This document shows, one piece after another, positions 9,054-20,014 of a stretch of DNA of 64,000 bases (position 1 is the first letter of the stretch; each line of letters begins with the position of its first letter). The stretch is from Aromatoleum diolicum (GTDB lineage: Bacteria > Pseudomonadota > Gammaproteobacteria > Burkholderiales > Rhodocyclaceae). Position numbers and translations under genes: made by a program. The stretch is taken from NCBI RefSeq assembly GCF_012910955.1, contig NZ_WTVQ01000008.1, forward strand, positions 92,795-156,794, read 5' to 3'. Below the pieces are notes generated by a model. That model made no database searches and had not been told where the DNA came from. It saw nothing but the letters and a program-made list of their open reading frames with translations.

Positions 9054-9890
9054 TCACGCCGGGATGTTGCGATCGATGTCCACCAGTGAGGGATTGGCGC
9101 TCACGGCGTCGGACCATCCGAGCTGTGCGAGCACGCAGGCGAAATCCTCGGCCAGCGGTGCCGCCAGGTTCAGCACCTCGCCCGTGTGCGGATGCGCGAG
9201 CTGCATGCGCGTGCACGCGAGCAGCAGGCGCGAGACGCCGAACAGGCTTGCGAACAGGCGATTGTGACGGCCCTTGCCGAAGGTGGCGTCGCCGATGATC
9301 GGGTGCGAGAGATGCTTGAGGTGGCGGCGGATCTGGTGCCGCCGACCGGTTTCCGGCGTCAGTTCGACGAGGGCGTAGCGGCTGGTCGGGTAGCGGTCGA
9401 CGCGGTAGGGCAGTTCGGTGGTGGCGAGACGGCGGAAGCGGGTGACGGCGTCCTGCGGCGGTGCTTCGGCGGCAGAAGCGGGGCGACGTTCGGCGTCGTC
9501 GAAACGGCGTGTCAATGCATGATCGATGACCCCCTGTTCCGGCGGATGACCGCGCACCACGGCGAGATAGGTCTTCAGTACCGCCTGGCGTTCGAACGCG
9601 CTGGAGGCGAGTGCCGCGGTAGTGCGGTCGAGGGCGAACAGCAGGACGCCGGAGGTGCCCTTGTCGAGGCGATGCACCGGGTGTACGTGCTGGCCGATCT
9701 GGTCGCGCAGCATCTGCACGGCGAAGCGTTCCTCGTGGACATCGAGCGCCGAACGATGCACCAGCAGGCCGGACGGTTTATTTACCGCGATCAATGACTC
9801 GTCGCGATAGAGGATCGGGAGTGTGTCCGGCAGCTGGGCTGGGTCGTTCGCAGTCGAAGCGTCGAACTCCCTCTCGTCGGTGGCCCCCAT
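9054..9890 (-). CDS. truC: RluA-family tRNA pseudouridine synthase TruC
   Basis: 278 residues. The catalytic motif HRLDKGTSGVLLFAL carries the nucleophilic Asp of pseudouridine synthases. The string NKPSGLLVHRSALD, the segment LRDQIGQHVHPVHRLD and the later YPTSRYALVELTPETGRRHQ match TruC, which modifies U65 of tRNAs. No S4 domain is present, which separates it from RluC/RluD. The ATG at 9890 was chosen because upstream residues are Arg/Pro-rich and not family-like. chrA ends 20 nt upstream, so they are probably co-transcribed. Confidence 0.87.
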   Translation of the reverse strand: MGATDEREFDASTANDPAQLPDTLPILYRDESLIAVNKPSGLLVHRSALDVHEERFAVQMLRDQIGQHVHPVHRLDKGTSGVLLFALDRTTAALASSAFERQAVLKTYLAVVRGHPPEQGVIDHALTRRFDDAERRPASAAEAPPQDAVTRFRRLATTELPYRVDRYPTSRYALVELTPETGRRHQIRRHLKHLSHPIIGDATFGKGRHNRLFASLFGVSRLLLACTRMQLAHPHTGEVLNLAAPLAEDFACVLAQLGWSDAVSANPSLVDIDRNIPA

Positions 9891-9910
9891 CGTGGCACTC
9901 GGGGGCGGGA

Positions 9911-11290
9911 TCACGTCGCAACGCCGGCAAAGCGCGCCGCGAGCCCCAGTAAGGCACACAGGGCGATGACTTCGATGACGCCGCGGCGGAAGCGGAACAG
10001 TGCAAGGGCGGCGATCACCGCGATAAGTGCCGACACCGGGGCGAAGCCACCGTCGAAGCCCTGCGGCCACAGCACGTGATAGCCGAAGAACAGCGCGAGA
10101 TTGAGGATCACGCCGACCACGGCGGCGGTGATGGCGGTGAGTGGCGCGGTGAAGCCGAGCGAGCCGTGGGTGGATTCGACCAGCGGGCCGCCGGCGAGGA
10201 TGAACAGGAAGGACGGCAGGAAGGTGAACCAGGTGACCAGCACCGCCGCAACCGCTCCCGCAATGAACAGCATGTCGGGGCCGAACAGCGCCCGCAGTTC
10301 GGCACTGAGGTAGCCGCCGACGAAGCCGACGAAGGCAACCACCATGATCAGCGGGCCCGGCGTCGTTTCACCGAGCGCGAGGCCGTCGATCATCTGCACC
10401 GGCGTCAGCCAGCCGTAATGGCCGACGGCGCCCTGATAGACGTAGGGCAACACCGCATAGGCTCCCCCAAAGGTGAGCAGTGCGGCCTTGGTGAAGAACC
10501 AACCCATCTGCGTGAGCGTGCCGTGCCAGCCGAACAGCCCGCACAGCAGCCCTATCGGTGCCAGCCACAGAACCGCGCCTACGAGGACGATGCGCGCGAG
10601 GTGCGCAGGGTGGAAGCGCGCGTGCTCGGGCGTCGGCGTGTCGTCGTCGATCTGTGCCGGGCCGAAGGAGGTGGTGGCGGAAGCGTGCGCACCGCCCGTG
10701 CGGAAACGCTCCGGTGCGACTCGTCCGCCGATGTAGCCGGTCAGCGCCGCTGCGGCGACGATGGCCGGAAACGGGACATTCAGCGCGAAGATGGCGACGA
10801 AGGCTGCGGCGGCAATCCCCCACAGCGCACCATTCTTCAGCGCGCGCGAGCCGATGCGCCAGGCAGCGTGCACCACGATCGCGGCCACCGCCGGCTTGAT
10901 GCCGAGGAACAGGCCGGCGACCAGCGGCTGTTCGCCGAAGGCCAGATAGATCCACGACAAGCCGATGAGGATGAATAGCGAGGGCAGGACGAACAGCACG
11001 CCGGCAGCGATGCCACCGGCGGTGCGATGCATCAGCCAGCCGATGTAGGTGGCGAGCTGCTGGGCTTCCGGCCCGGGCAGCAACATGCAGTAGTTGAGTG
11101 CGTGCAGGAAGCGGCGCTCGGAGATCCAGCGCCGGCGCTCGACCAGCTCCTGGTGCATGATCGCGATCTGCCCCGCCGGTCCGCCGAAGCTGATGAAGCC
11201 GAGCTTGAGCCAGAAACGCAGTGCGTCGGCGAAGGAGATGCTGCTGGCGGGGGCTTGCGCCCCCGCGTCTTGCGTTGATGCTTCAGTCAA
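9911..11290 (-). CDS. chrA: Chromate transporter ChrA, two-domain form, TTG start
   Basis: 459 residues, the long ChrA form with two homologous CHR domains and many hydrophobic segments. Domain 1 has [18 protein letters not shown] and [15 protein letters not shown]; domain 2 has [19 protein letters not shown] and [15 protein letters not shown]. ChrA exports chromate, probably in exchange for or driven with sulfate or protons, at the inner membrane. The reading frame stays open far upstream, but cysK occupies that DNA; the credible start is a TTG at 11290 that overlaps the cysK stop as TTGA, implying translational coupling. Its place behind cysK in the sulfate-assimilation run fits entry of chromate through sulfate permease. 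Confidence 0.87.
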   Translation of the reverse strand: MTEASTQDAGAQAPASSISFADALRFWLKLGFISFGGPAGQIAIMHQELVERRRWISERRFLHALNYCMLLPGPEAQQLATYIGWLMHRTAGGIAAGVLFVLPSLFILIGLSWIYLAFGEQPLVAGLFLGIKPAVAAIVVHAAWRIGSRALKNGALWGIAAAAFVAIFALNVPFPAIVAAAALTGYIGGRVAPERFRTGGAHASATTSFGPAQIDDDTPTPEHARFHPAHLARIVLVGAVLWLAPIGLLCGLFGWHGTLTQMGWFFTKAALLTFGGAYAVLPYVYQGAVGHYGWLTPVQMIDGLALGETTPGPLIMVVAFVGFVGGYLSAELRALFGPDMLFIAGAVAAVLVTWFTFLPSFLFILAGGPLVESTHGSLGFTAPLTAITAAVVGVILNLALFFGYHVLWPQGFDGGFAPVSALIAVIAALALFRFRRGVIEVIALCALLGLAARFAGVAT

Positions 11291-12264
11291 AGTGCGGCGC
11301 CGGTGGCGTCGAAAAGGCCTTCGAACAGGATCGAGCTGAGGTAGCGCTCGCCCGAGTCGGGCAGGACCACGACGATCGTCTTGCCGGCGTTTTCCGGGCG
11401 CTGTGCGATCCGCACTGCGACGGCGGCCGCGGCACCGCAGGAGATGCCCGACAGGATGCCTTCTTCGCGCGCGAGGCGGCGGGCGTAGAGCACGGCATCC
11501 TCGTTGCTCACGGTTTCGACGGCGTCGACCAGCGACAGGTCGAGCACTTGCGGGACGAAACCAGCGCCGATGCCCTGAATCTTGTGCGGAGCCGGCTTCA
11601 ATGCTTCGCCCGCAAGCGTCTGGGTCAGTACCGGACTGGCCGCAGGTTCGACGGCGATCGACACGATCGGCTTGCCCTGCTTCTGTTTGATGTAACGCGT
11701 CACCCCGGTGATGGTGCCGCCGGTGCCGACGCCGGAGATCAGGATGTCGATCTTGCCGTCGGTGTCGTTCCAGATCTCCGGACCGGTGGTTTCCTCGTGG
11801 ACCGCCGGGTTTGCGGGGTTCTTGAATTGCTGCAGCAACACGAATCTGCCGGGGTCCGAGGCGGCAATCTCTTCGGCCTTGGCGATCGCGCCGTTCATGC
11901 CCTTGGCACCTTCGGTCAGCACCAGCTTCGCGCCGTAGGCGACGAGCAGCTTGCGCCGTTCGACGCTCATCGTGTCGGGCATCGTCAGCGTGATCGGAAT
12001 GCCGCGGGCGGCGGCGACGAAGGCCAGTGCAATGCCGGTGTTGCCGCTGGTGGGTTCGACGATTTCCTTGCCCGGTCCGAGCAGTCCGCGTTTCTCGGCG
12101 TCCCAGATCATTGCGGCGCCGATGCGGCACTTCACCGAATAGGCGGGATTGCGACCCTCGATCTTGGCCAGCACCGTCGCGGCGGCGCCATCGGTGATGC
12201 GATTCAGTTTGACCAGCGGCGTTTTGCCGATGGATTCGGCGTTATCGGAATACCAGTTCGACAT
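11287..12264 (-). CDS. cysK: Cysteine synthase A (O-acetylserine sulfhydrylase)
   Basis: 325 residues; a PLP enzyme making cysteine from O-acetylserine and sulfide. The PLP lysine lies in [12 protein letters not shown], the substrate loop in [12 protein letters not shown] and the phosphate-binding loop in [12 protein letters not shown]. The sequence is closer to CysK than CysM throughout (for example [16 protein letters not shown] and the C-terminal [13 protein letters not shown]). A strong AAGGAG precedes the ATG. cysB ends 91 nt upstream and chrA starts inside its stop codon. Confidence 0.95.
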   Translation of the reverse strand: MSNWYSDNAESIGKTPLVKLNRITDGAAATVLAKIEGRNPAYSVKCRIGAAMIWDAEKRGLLGPGKEIVEPTSGNTGIALAFVAAARGIPITLTMPDTMSVERRKLLVAYGAKLVLTEGAKGMNGAIAKAEEIAASDPGRFVLLQQFKNPANPAVHEETTGPEIWNDTDGKIDILISGVGTGGTITGVTRYIKQKQGKPIVSIAVEPAASPVLTQTLAGEALKPAPHKIQGIGAGFVPQVLDLSLVDAVETVSNEDAVLYARRLAREEGILSGISCGAAAAVAVRIAQRPENAGKTIVVVLPDSGERYLSSILFEGLFDATGAAL

Positions 12265-12355
12265 TTGAAGGCTCCTTGGGCAAGGAAGTAAAGGATATCA
12301 GGCCCGCAGGACAAATGGCTGCGCGGGCAGCTCGGGATGAGGTCCGGTCGGCGCC

Positions 12356-13296
12356 TTACTCTTCCGGGTGGCCGTTGCCGGCGGGCGCGATGCTGCTGCG
12401 AATCGTGGCTTCGGTCAGCGCGGGCGAGCACATTTCGATGAAGCGGTACGCGAAACCGCGCAAATAGTGCCCGCGGCGCACGGCGATGCGTGTGGTGTTT
12501 GCCGGAAACAGGTGGGCGCTATCGAGCAGGTGGAGGCTGCCTTCGCGCCCCGGCTGGAAGGCCATCGAGGCGATGATGCCCACGCCGAGTTCCAGTTCGA
12601 CATAGGTTTTGATGACGTCTGCGTCCATTGCGGACATCGCGACGTCCGGGGTGAGGCCCGCGGCGGCGAAAGTCTTGTCGATGAGGGTGCGGCCGGTGAA
12701 GCCTTCGTGGTACGTGATGAGCGGAAACTCGGCGATTGCTTCGAGCGTGAGCGGCTGCGCGTGTTCAAGCGGATGCCCGGCAGGGACGATTACCGAGTGG
12801 CGCCACGAGTAATAGGGGAAGGAGGCAAGTTCGGTGACCTCGGCAATAGCCTCGGTGGCGACACCGATGTCGGCCTGGCCATCCATCAGCATCGACACGA
12901 TTTCTTCCGGGCTGCCTTGGTGCAGCTTGAGATGGACTCTGGGGTAGGCCTTCTTGAATGCGGTGACGACCTTTGGCAGTGCGTAGCGCGCCTGCGTGTG
13001 GGTGGTCACGACGGTGAGGCGTCCTTCGTCACGGTTGCTGTACTGCTCGGCGAGGCGCTTGATGTTGCCCGCGTCGAGCAACATGCGTTCGACCATCACG
13101 ACCAGTTCCTTGCCGGGATCGGTGAGGCCGAGCAGGCGCTTGCCCTTGCGCACGAAGAGTTCGACGCCGAGCTCGTCCTCGAGGTCCTTGATGTGCTTCG
13201 AGACGCCCGATTGCGAGGTGAACAGCGCGTTGGCGACCTCCGTGAGGTTGAAGTTGCGCCTGACCGTCTCGCGGATGATGCGCAGCTGCTGAAAGT

Positions 13297-13300
<4 letters not shown>
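12356..13300 (-). CDS. cysB: LysR-type transcriptional regulator CysB
   Basis: 314 residues. An N-terminal winged helix ([20 protein letters not shown] then [15 protein letters not shown]) is followed by a LysR substrate-binding domain. The opening residues and the [11 protein letters not shown] segment are characteristic of CysB/Cbl, the activator of sulfate assimilation that responds to N-acetylserine. The start overlaps the end of cysA as ATGA, so it is made together with the transporter it probably controls. The gene order cysT-cysW-cysA-cysB is familiar in betaproteobacteria; Cbl is a less likely alternative. Confidence 0.93.
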
Positions 13301-14381
<1,081 letters not shown>

Positions 14382-14385
<4 letters not shown>

Positions 14386-15311
14386 GATGCGGCGTCCTGT
14401 AGTGCTTCCGGAGGTGTTTCGTCCCTGCTGGCGTGGGCCGCGCGGTGTTCGACCCAGGTCTTGATGCCGAGGGTGACGAGCGCCAGCATGGCGAGCAGCG
14501 AGGCCACCGCGAAGGCGGCGGCAAACTGGTATTCGTTGTAGAGAATCTCGACGTGCAGCGGCAGCGTGTTGGTCTGGCCGCGGATGTGGCCGGAGACCAC
14601 CGACACCGCGCCGAATTCGCCCATCGCCCGCGCATTGCACAGGATCACGCCGTACAGCAGGCCCCACTTGATGTTGGGGAGCGTGACGTACCAGAAGGTC
14701 TGCCAGCCGTTGGCGCCGAGCACGATCGCGGCTTCTTCCTCTTCGCGCCCCTGGGCTTGCATCAGCGGGATGAGTTCGCGTGCGACGAAGGGGAAGGTGA
14801 CGAACACGGTCGCGAGCACGATGCCCGGCACGGCGAAGAGGATCTTGATCTCGTGTGCGGCGAGCCACGGTCCGAGCCAGCCCTGGGCGCCGAAGATCAG
14901 CACGTAAACCAGGCCGGCGATCACCGGAGACACCGAGAACGGCAGGTCGATCAGGGTAATCAGGAAATGCTTGCCGCGGAATTCGAACTTGGCGATCGCC
15001 CACGCCGCACACACGCCGAATACGAGATTCAGCGGCACCGCGATGATTGCGGCGGTCAGTGTCAGCTTCACGGCGGACAAGGCGTCCTCATGCGCGAGGG
15101 CCGTCCAGTAGGTCTCCCAGCCCTTGCGCAACGCCTCGACGAACACGGCGACCAGCGGCAACAGCAGGAATACCGCGAAGAAGGTGAGCGAGAGGCCCAG
15201 CACCAGCCATTTCACCAGCGGCGTCTCGCGCGTGGCATCCCTGGTTTCGAAGCGGGCGGCGGTGTCGGCGTGCGCTGCCGCGGCCCAGTTGAGTGTAGTG
15301 GCGCCGGCCAT
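14382..15311 (-). CDS. cysW: Sulfate ABC transporter permease CysW
   Basis: 309 residues, about six membrane segments. The ATPase-contacting EAA loop is visible as [19 protein letters not shown], and [15 protein letters not shown] is typical of CysW. It forms the membrane channel with CysT. Start taken at the ATG overlapping the cysT stop by one base (TGATG) with GGGAGG just upstream; an in-frame ATG at 15344 lies inside cysT. Confidence 0.94.
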
Positions 15312-16147
15312 CAGCGGTCCCTCCCGGTTCGTTTGGCCGTCCACGCCTGCAGGCCGTTGATGGCCAGCAGAAGGGTGAAGGATAGCAGCAGCATCACGAC
15401 GGCAATGGCAGTGGCACCGCTGTAGTCGTATTGCTCGAGCTTGGTGATGATCATCAACGGCGTGATCTCGGACACCATGGGGATGTTGCCGGCAATGAAG
15501 ATGACCGAGCCGTATTCGCCGACTGCGCGCGCGAAGGCGAGTGCGAAACCGGTTAACAAGGCCGGCAGCAGCACCGGCAGGATCACGTGACGAAATATCT
15601 GCCAGCGCTGCGCGCCAAGGCTCGCGGCCGCCTCTTCGAGTTCGGTGTCGAGGTCTTCGAGGATAGGTTGTACGGTGCGCACGACGAAGGGCAGTCCGAT
15701 GAACACCAGCGCGACCAGTACCCCCTGCGGCTTGAACGCGACCTGGATGCCCAGCGGTTCGAGGTACTGCCCGAGCCAGCCGTTCTTTGCATACAGCGCG
15801 GTGAGCGCGATGCCGGCGACCGCAGTGGGCAGTGCGAAGGGCAGGTCGACCAGCGCGTCGATCAGGCGCTTGCCGGGAAAGGTGTAGCGCACCAGCGACC
15901 AGGCGAGCATCAGTCCGAACACCGCGTTGATCGCGGCGGCGGCGAGCGACATGCCGAAGGACAGCTTGTAGGTCGCGACGACGCGCGGTGCACTGACGAC
16001 TGCCCAGAACTCCGCGAGGCTAAGGCTGGCGGTCTTGAGGAACACTGCGGCGAGCGGCAGCAGCACGATCAACGACAGGTAGGCGAGGGTGTAGCCGAGC
16101 GTCAGATGGAAGCCAGGCAGAACCCTGAATGTTCGGGTGGCTGCCAT
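15311..16147 (-). CDS. cysT: Sulfate ABC transporter permease CysT
   Basis: 278 residues, about six membrane helices. EAA loop [20 protein letters not shown] and the [16 protein letters not shown] segment identify CysT (CysU). A GGAGAAG ribosome site precedes the ATG. It is the first gene of the cysT-W-A-B run; its periplasmic partner is the sulfate-binding protein encoded about 4 kb away on the same strand. The upstream divergent region should hold the operon promoter. Confidence 0.94.
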   Translation of the reverse strand: MAATRTFRVLPGFHLTLGYTLAYLSLIVLLPLAAVFLKTASLSLAEFWAVVSAPRVVATYKLSFGMSLAAAAINAVFGLMLAWSLVRYTFPGKRLIDALVDLPFALPTAVAGIALTALYAKNGWLGQYLEPLGIQVAFKPQGVLVALVFIGLPFVVRTVQPILEDLDTELEEAAASLGAQRWQIFRHVILPVLLPALLTGFALAFARAVGEYGSVIFIAGNIPMVSEITPLMIITKLEQYDYSGATAIAVVMLLLSFTLLLAINGLQAWTAKRTGRDR

Positions 16148-16461
16148 TAGCGCTTCTCCGCGCCCTGATTGAAAGCGACTGATGTTGTGGGTGAGGCGCT
16201 CATTTCGCGCTCCATATGCATAGATTCAACTGAAGTCTAAGTCCGCCACCTTGTGCGCATAAATAATAAAAAACGGGCTGGATATTCAAAATCCTGCTAA
16301 GGCGAGGCGGCGGCTATTCATTCTCCTGTGCATATGCTCAGCAGTATTTCCTGGTTCGGTTCGCGGGCGGTGCGTCGTAGAGTCGAGCAGTGACCGGGCC
16401 TGCGTCGATGGTAGTTGCGGCCGGTTGCTATTCAACGACGACGAACCAGCGGGAGTTAAAC
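16148..16461. promoter_or_regulatory. Divergent control region between cysT and the EAL gene
   Basis: 314 nt without a gene. It contains an AT-rich core (about 16258-16300), an imperfect inverted repeat at 16221-16239 with half-sites TAGATTCA and TGAAGTCTA, and the palindrome GCATATGC at 16330-16337; a related CATATGCAT occurs near 16213. Short motifs of the type GATATTCAAAA and CTATTCATT recur here, and TTATTCATAA occurs upstream of sbp. CysB is a reasonable binder by context, but no site can be assigned by eye. No convincing -35/-10 pair was fixed. Confidence 0.45.
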
Positions 16462-17295
16462 ATGACATCTTCGGTATTCCAGACTACGGATCGCGTACGC
16501 GATTTCCTCGACCGTCTGCCGCTCGAAAGGCAGGCGTGCAGGCAGCTGCGCCGCTTGGCCCAGGGCGGCGTGGTGGGCGACTGGTTCGGCTGCGAGCTGT
16601 CGAGCGTGTTTCAGCCCATCGTCGATCCGGTCACGCGTGCGGTGGAGGGGCATGAAGCCTTTCTGCGCTGCCTCGGCAGCGGTCAGCGCGACCTGTCGCC
16701 GTGGGCATTGTTCTCGGCAATTGCCGGCGATGACAGCCTCGTCGCACTCGACCGGCTTGCCCGCACCGTGCACGCGCTCAATTACGTCGCATCGGGCCGT
16801 GCCGACGGGCTGCTGTTCCTGAACGTGCACGGGCGTCTGCTGGCCGCGGTCAGCAGTGATCACGGCGCCGCATTCCGCAAGGTCGTCGACGCGCTGGGAC
16901 TTCCCCCCGAACGCATCGTCATCGAAGCGCCAGTGGTGGCAGCCCGCCAGGCGGATCTGCTGTCCTTCGTCCTGCGCAACTACCGCCATCACGGATTCCG
17001 CGTCGCGGTGAATGTCGAGTCGATGAGGCAATGGCAGAAGTTGTCGGCGACGGTGCCGGCGCAGTTCATCAAGATCGACGCGACGGTGCTGCTCGCGGAC
17101 GGGGATGGCGATGGGGGCGGGGCGACGGCGTTGGATCGTCTGCGAGCGCACGCCGGGTCGGCCACCGTCGTGGTGAAGCGGCTGGAGGCCGCAGTGCCGT
17201 GGGGGTGGCCGCGAGGCGTCCTGGCCCAGGGCTTCTCCTGCGGTGTGCCCGCAGTCCGGCCAGCCATCGGATCGCCGGTGCGCTTTGTCCCGTAA
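16462..17295 (+). CDS. Degenerate EAL-domain protein, probably catalytically inactive
   Basis: 277 residues with the fold signature of EAL c-di-GMP phosphodiesterases: FQPIVDPVTRAVEGHEAFLR, LLFLNVHGRLL, ERIVIEAPV, FIKIDATVL and the terminal QGFSCGVP. Key positions have changed. EAL reads EAF (65-67), the metal-binding DDFGTG is replaced by NVES at about 184-187, and the Glu of EGVE becomes Lys239. Metal binding and hydrolysis are therefore unlikely; c-di-GMP sensing or protein binding is possible. No GGDEF, signal peptide or membrane segment is present. Start chosen at the ATG after GGGAG. It is divergent from the sulfate transporter genes. Confidence 0.82.
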   Translation: MTSSVFQTTDRVRDFLDRLPLERQACRQLRRLAQGGVVGDWFGCELSSVFQPIVDPVTRAVEGHEAFLRCLGSGQRDLSPWALFSAIAGDDSLVALDRLARTVHALNYVASGRADGLLFLNVHGRLLAAVSSDHGAAFRKVVDALGLPPERIVIEAPVVAARQADLLSFVLRNYRHHGFRVAVNVESMRQWQKLSATVPAQFIKIDATVLLADGDGDGGGATALDRLRAHAGSATVVVKRLEAAVPWGWPRGVLAQGFSCGVPAVRPAIGSPVRFVP

Positions 17296-17584
17296 TGCGA
17301 CTTCCGCGTTCGGGTAGCGGTGTTTCTGTTCATCCGGCAGCCGCCAGATCGTTGTGCAACGGTGTTCGTCGAGCATGCCTCACCCAGTCCGAACACCCCC
17401 GTGCAGGAGCCACTCACCAGCGCCACGTGACCATGCCGTACGGCTTATTGTTGCGGCTAACTCGTCGACGGTTTGGGTTTAGTGTTGCTGTTTTAGCAAT
17501 AGTGAGTGGCGCAGCGGGTGATTTTTCCCGGGTTCGGTGATGGATACAGTGGTCCACGTCATAACGCACACGAGGAGTTGCAGG

Positions 17585-18298
17585 ATGATCACCATCAGAA
17601 GAGCGAACGAACGCGGCGTGGCCGATTTCGACTGGCTGAATTCGAAGCACAGCTTTTCATTCGGTCATTACTACGACGCGGCGCACATGGGATTCGGTCC
17701 CTTGCGAGTCATCAACGAGGACCGCGTGGTTCCGGGCGAGGGCTTCCCGACCCACGGCCACCGCGACATGGAGATCATTTCCTACGTGCTGGACGGCGCA
17801 CTCGAGCACAAGGACAGTATCGGCACCGGCTCGGTGATCCGCCCCGGCGACGTGCAGCGCATGTCGGCGGGCATCGGGATCAGCCACAGCGAGTACAACC
17901 ACTCGGCGAGTGAACCGGTGCACTTCCTGCAGATCTGGATCGTTCCGGCCACGGGGGGCTTGCGGCCGGGATACGAGCAGCGGCATTTCCCGCGCGAAGA
18001 GCGCACGGGGTGCTTGCGGCTGATCGCGAGCGCGGATGGGCGCGAAGGGTCGGTGACGGTCCACCAGGACGTGCAGCTGTTTACGACGCTGCTCGATGGC
18101 GACCGGCGCGCGAGCCTCGAACTGACCGAAGGGCGCGTTGCATGGGTTCAGGTGGCGCGTGGCGAGGTGGTGGTGAATGGGCAGCGTCTTACCGAGGGCG
18201 ATGGCGCGGCGATCGAGGGCGAGTCCGCCGTCGTTCTAGACCATGCAAGCGGCGCCGAGGTTCTGGTGTTCGACCTGCCCCGCGAAACCGGCCGCTAG
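17585..18298 (+). CDS. Pirin family protein (YhhW-like)
   Basis: 237 residues. Two cupin domains; the N-terminal one carries the metal-binding set FPTHGHRDMEII, HSEYNHS and a following Glu, as in pirins and the E. coli quercetin 2,3-dioxygenase YhhW. The physiological substrate is not known. The start is the ATG after GAGGAG; an in-frame ATG 48 nt earlier lacks a site. The upstream 289-nt gap holds a small inverted repeat, TTGCT/AGCAA at 17485-17499, and a possible -10 (TACAGT) just before the gene. Confidence 0.9.
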   Translation: MITIRRANERGVADFDWLNSKHSFSFGHYYDAAHMGFGPLRVINEDRVVPGEGFPTHGHRDMEIISYVLDGALEHKDSIGTGSVIRPGDVQRMSAGIGISHSEYNHSASEPVHFLQIWIVPATGGLRPGYEQRHFPREERTGCLRLIASADGREGSVTVHQDVQLFTTLLDGDRRASLELTEGRVAWVQVARGEVVVNGQRLTEGDGAAIEGESAVVLDHASGAEVLVFDLPRETGR

Positions 18299-18407
18299 CG
18301 TCTGCAGATGGGCCGCCGCGGCAGCAATATTGCTATCGGGCAATGAGGTGGAATCCGTGAAAGCCGGGCCGCCGGTGCTTTTTTGACCGGGTGCCGGCGT
18401 CCCACGG

Positions 18408-19052
18408 TCAGAACGGCACGGCGCTGTCGAAGGTCATCGCTACCCGCCGTTGCGGGTGGATGAAGGCAATTGCCGCTGCGTGCAGGTGCATGCGGGCGTG
18501 CTGCACCGTGCTCTCTGGCGGTGCATAGAGGACGTCGCCGAGAATGGGATGCCCCAGTGACATGAGATGCACGCGTAGCTGGTGCGTCCGACCGGTGACG
18601 GGTTCGAGTTCCACGCGGGATACGGCATTGCAGCCCTCGCCGTGGCGCGCGACGACGCGATAGCGGGTCAGGGCGCGGCGGCCGTTCAGGCGGTCGACGA
18701 TCTGGCGCGGATTGTTGTCGGGGTCGGCCGCGAGGGGAAGATCGATATCGCCGGCGTCGCTCGCGACATGGCCATGCACCGACGCCACATAACGCTTGCC
18801 CACGATTCGTTGCGCGAATGCTGCATTCATCCTGCGCAGCATCTCCGCTCCGCGCGCGAGCAGGATCAGCCCCGAAGTCGCCATGTCGAGCCGGTGCGCG
18901 AGCAGGGCATCGCCATACAGCGCCTGCACGCGCGTTTCGAGGCAATCCTGCCGGTCTTCCCCGCGTGCAGGCTGGGAGAGGAGTCCGGCCGGCTTGTCGG
19001 CCACGATGATGGCGTCGTCGGCGTAGAGGATCGAGGGAGCGAGTTGCGGCAT
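18408..19052 (-). CDS. rluA: RluA-family 23S rRNA/tRNA pseudouridine synthase
   Basis: 214 residues with the catalytic motif LAHRLDMATSGLILLA, the opening ILYADDAIIVADKPAGLLS and ELEPVTGRTHQLRVHL near the end. Short length without an S4 domain and the DMATSG motif match RluA, which modifies U746 of 23S rRNA and U32 of some tRNAs. The ATG at 19052 was chosen; upstream codons in frame are Arg/Pro-rich and not family-like. It converges with the pirin gene 109 nt away. Distinct from truC in this window. Confidence 0.88.
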   Translation of the reverse strand: MPQLAPSILYADDAIIVADKPAGLLSQPARGEDRQDCLETRVQALYGDALLAHRLDMATSGLILLARGAEMLRRMNAAFAQRIVGKRYVASVHGHVASDAGDIDLPLAADPDNNPRQIVDRLNGRRALTRYRVVARHGEGCNAVSRVELEPVTGRTHQLRVHLMSLGHPILGDVLYAPPESTVQHARMHLHAAAIAFIHPQRRVAMTFDSAVPF

Positions 19053-19162
19053 GGTTGCGGGTGGAGATGAGGCGTTAGTGCGCTGAGTCTTCGTCCGGCA
19101 TCGGCGAAGGTATTGGTCTTGGCCCGCATGGCGAGCCGTGGCGGCCTGAAGCACGAGGCCGC

Positions 19163-19191
19163 GTTGTATCAAGAAATTCGCGCCACGGCAA
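19163..19191 (-). promoter_or_regulatory. Candidate promoter for rluA
   Basis: On the minus strand TTGCCG (19191-19186), a 17-nt spacer and TACAAC (19168-19163) give a fair sigma-70 match. Predicted start near 19156 leaves a leader of about 100 nt. It lies in the 226-nt gap between the hydrolase stop and rluA, which holds no other recognisable gene. Confidence 0.45.
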
Positions 19192-19278
19192 ACGGGACGT
19201 CGCCGTGGTCTCAACCTCCGAGCATTGCGCATCGGGTAGCGAAAAGGTGGGCAGGGCGCGCGCCGATTCGGGCTGTGC

Positions 19279-19965
19279 CTAGACGGGGTCCGTCGGCTGA
19301 AAGTCCAGCGAGCCGCGCGTGTGATGCCTGAGCTTCGCAAGCGCGCTGCGCCGCCCCTTGTGCGAGAGCCTGGCTCCGCCGATCGCCCCCAGTGGCAAAT
19401 CCTCGTGGGCCTGCTGCATCCTTTGCAGCAACTCCAGACAATACGGCCAGGGGCCGAAGCCGGAATCGACGTTGATGTGCCCGGCTGCTCCGATATTGAT
19501 GAAGCGGCCGCCCCACCTGTCCGCCCAATACGCTGCGACGGTGAGCCGTACCCACGGATCGTTGCTGCTCGCGATCACCGCACACGGAAAACCGAGCTGC
19601 CCTTGCGGCAACCACGGCCCAAGGTCATCGCCATGGCCGGCCGACAGTTCGTCGCACAGACCCAACGGACCGAAGCGCGCCGGGTCCGCGGGCGCGACCA
19701 GCAAGGCTCCGGCGACCCGCTCCGGCCGGTCAGCGGCTGCGACAACACTGGCGAGACAGCCGAAACTGTGGGCAACGATCCACACCGCGTGCGCCGCCCC
19801 GTCTATCTCGCGGCGCACGGCGCCCGCCCAGCGAGCCAGCACCGGTTCGTCCCAGTCGATTCCCGTCACGCGGCGCGCATCGGGCAGCTGCGCCTCCAGC
19901 CAGGTCTGCCAGTGAGTAACGCCACTGCCGTGAAAGCCCGGCACGATCAGGGTGGTGTGTCGCAT
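19279..19965 (-). CDS. RBBP9/YdeN-type alpha/beta hydrolase
   Basis: 228 residues. Serine-hydrolase fold of the RBBP9/YdeN family: oxyanion segment LIVPGFHGSGVTHWQTWL, nucleophile elbow in VAHSFGCL, acid in ASSNDPWVR and the histidine in AAGHINVDSGFG. Substrate unknown. The C-terminal 40 residues are basic and not family-typical. Start at the ATG that puts LIVPGF at the N-terminus, as usual for the family. It begins 49 nt after the sulfate-binding protein gene on the same strand, so both are likely co-transcribed; a link to sulfur metabolism is only inferred from that. Confidence 0.83.
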   Translation of the reverse strand: MRHTTLIVPGFHGSGVTHWQTWLEAQLPDARRVTGIDWDEPVLARWAGAVRREIDGAAHAVWIVAHSFGCLASVVAAADRPERVAGALLVAPADPARFGPLGLCDELSAGHGDDLGPWLPQGQLGFPCAVIASSNDPWVRLTVAAYWADRWGGRFINIGAAGHINVDSGFGPWPYCLELLQRMQQAHEDLPLGAIGGARLSHKGRRSALAKLRHHTRGSLDFQPTDPV

Positions 19966-20014
19966 GATGAGGTTTCCCGCGTGGCGTGAAAGTACCTGGC
20001 TTGATCGGCGAGGC

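Noticed and set aside
11291..12130. An upstream extension of the chrA frame giving a 739-residue protein
   Set aside because: The extra 280 residues overlap cysK in another frame and are Arg-rich nonsense; ChrA similarity begins only after the TTG at 11290.
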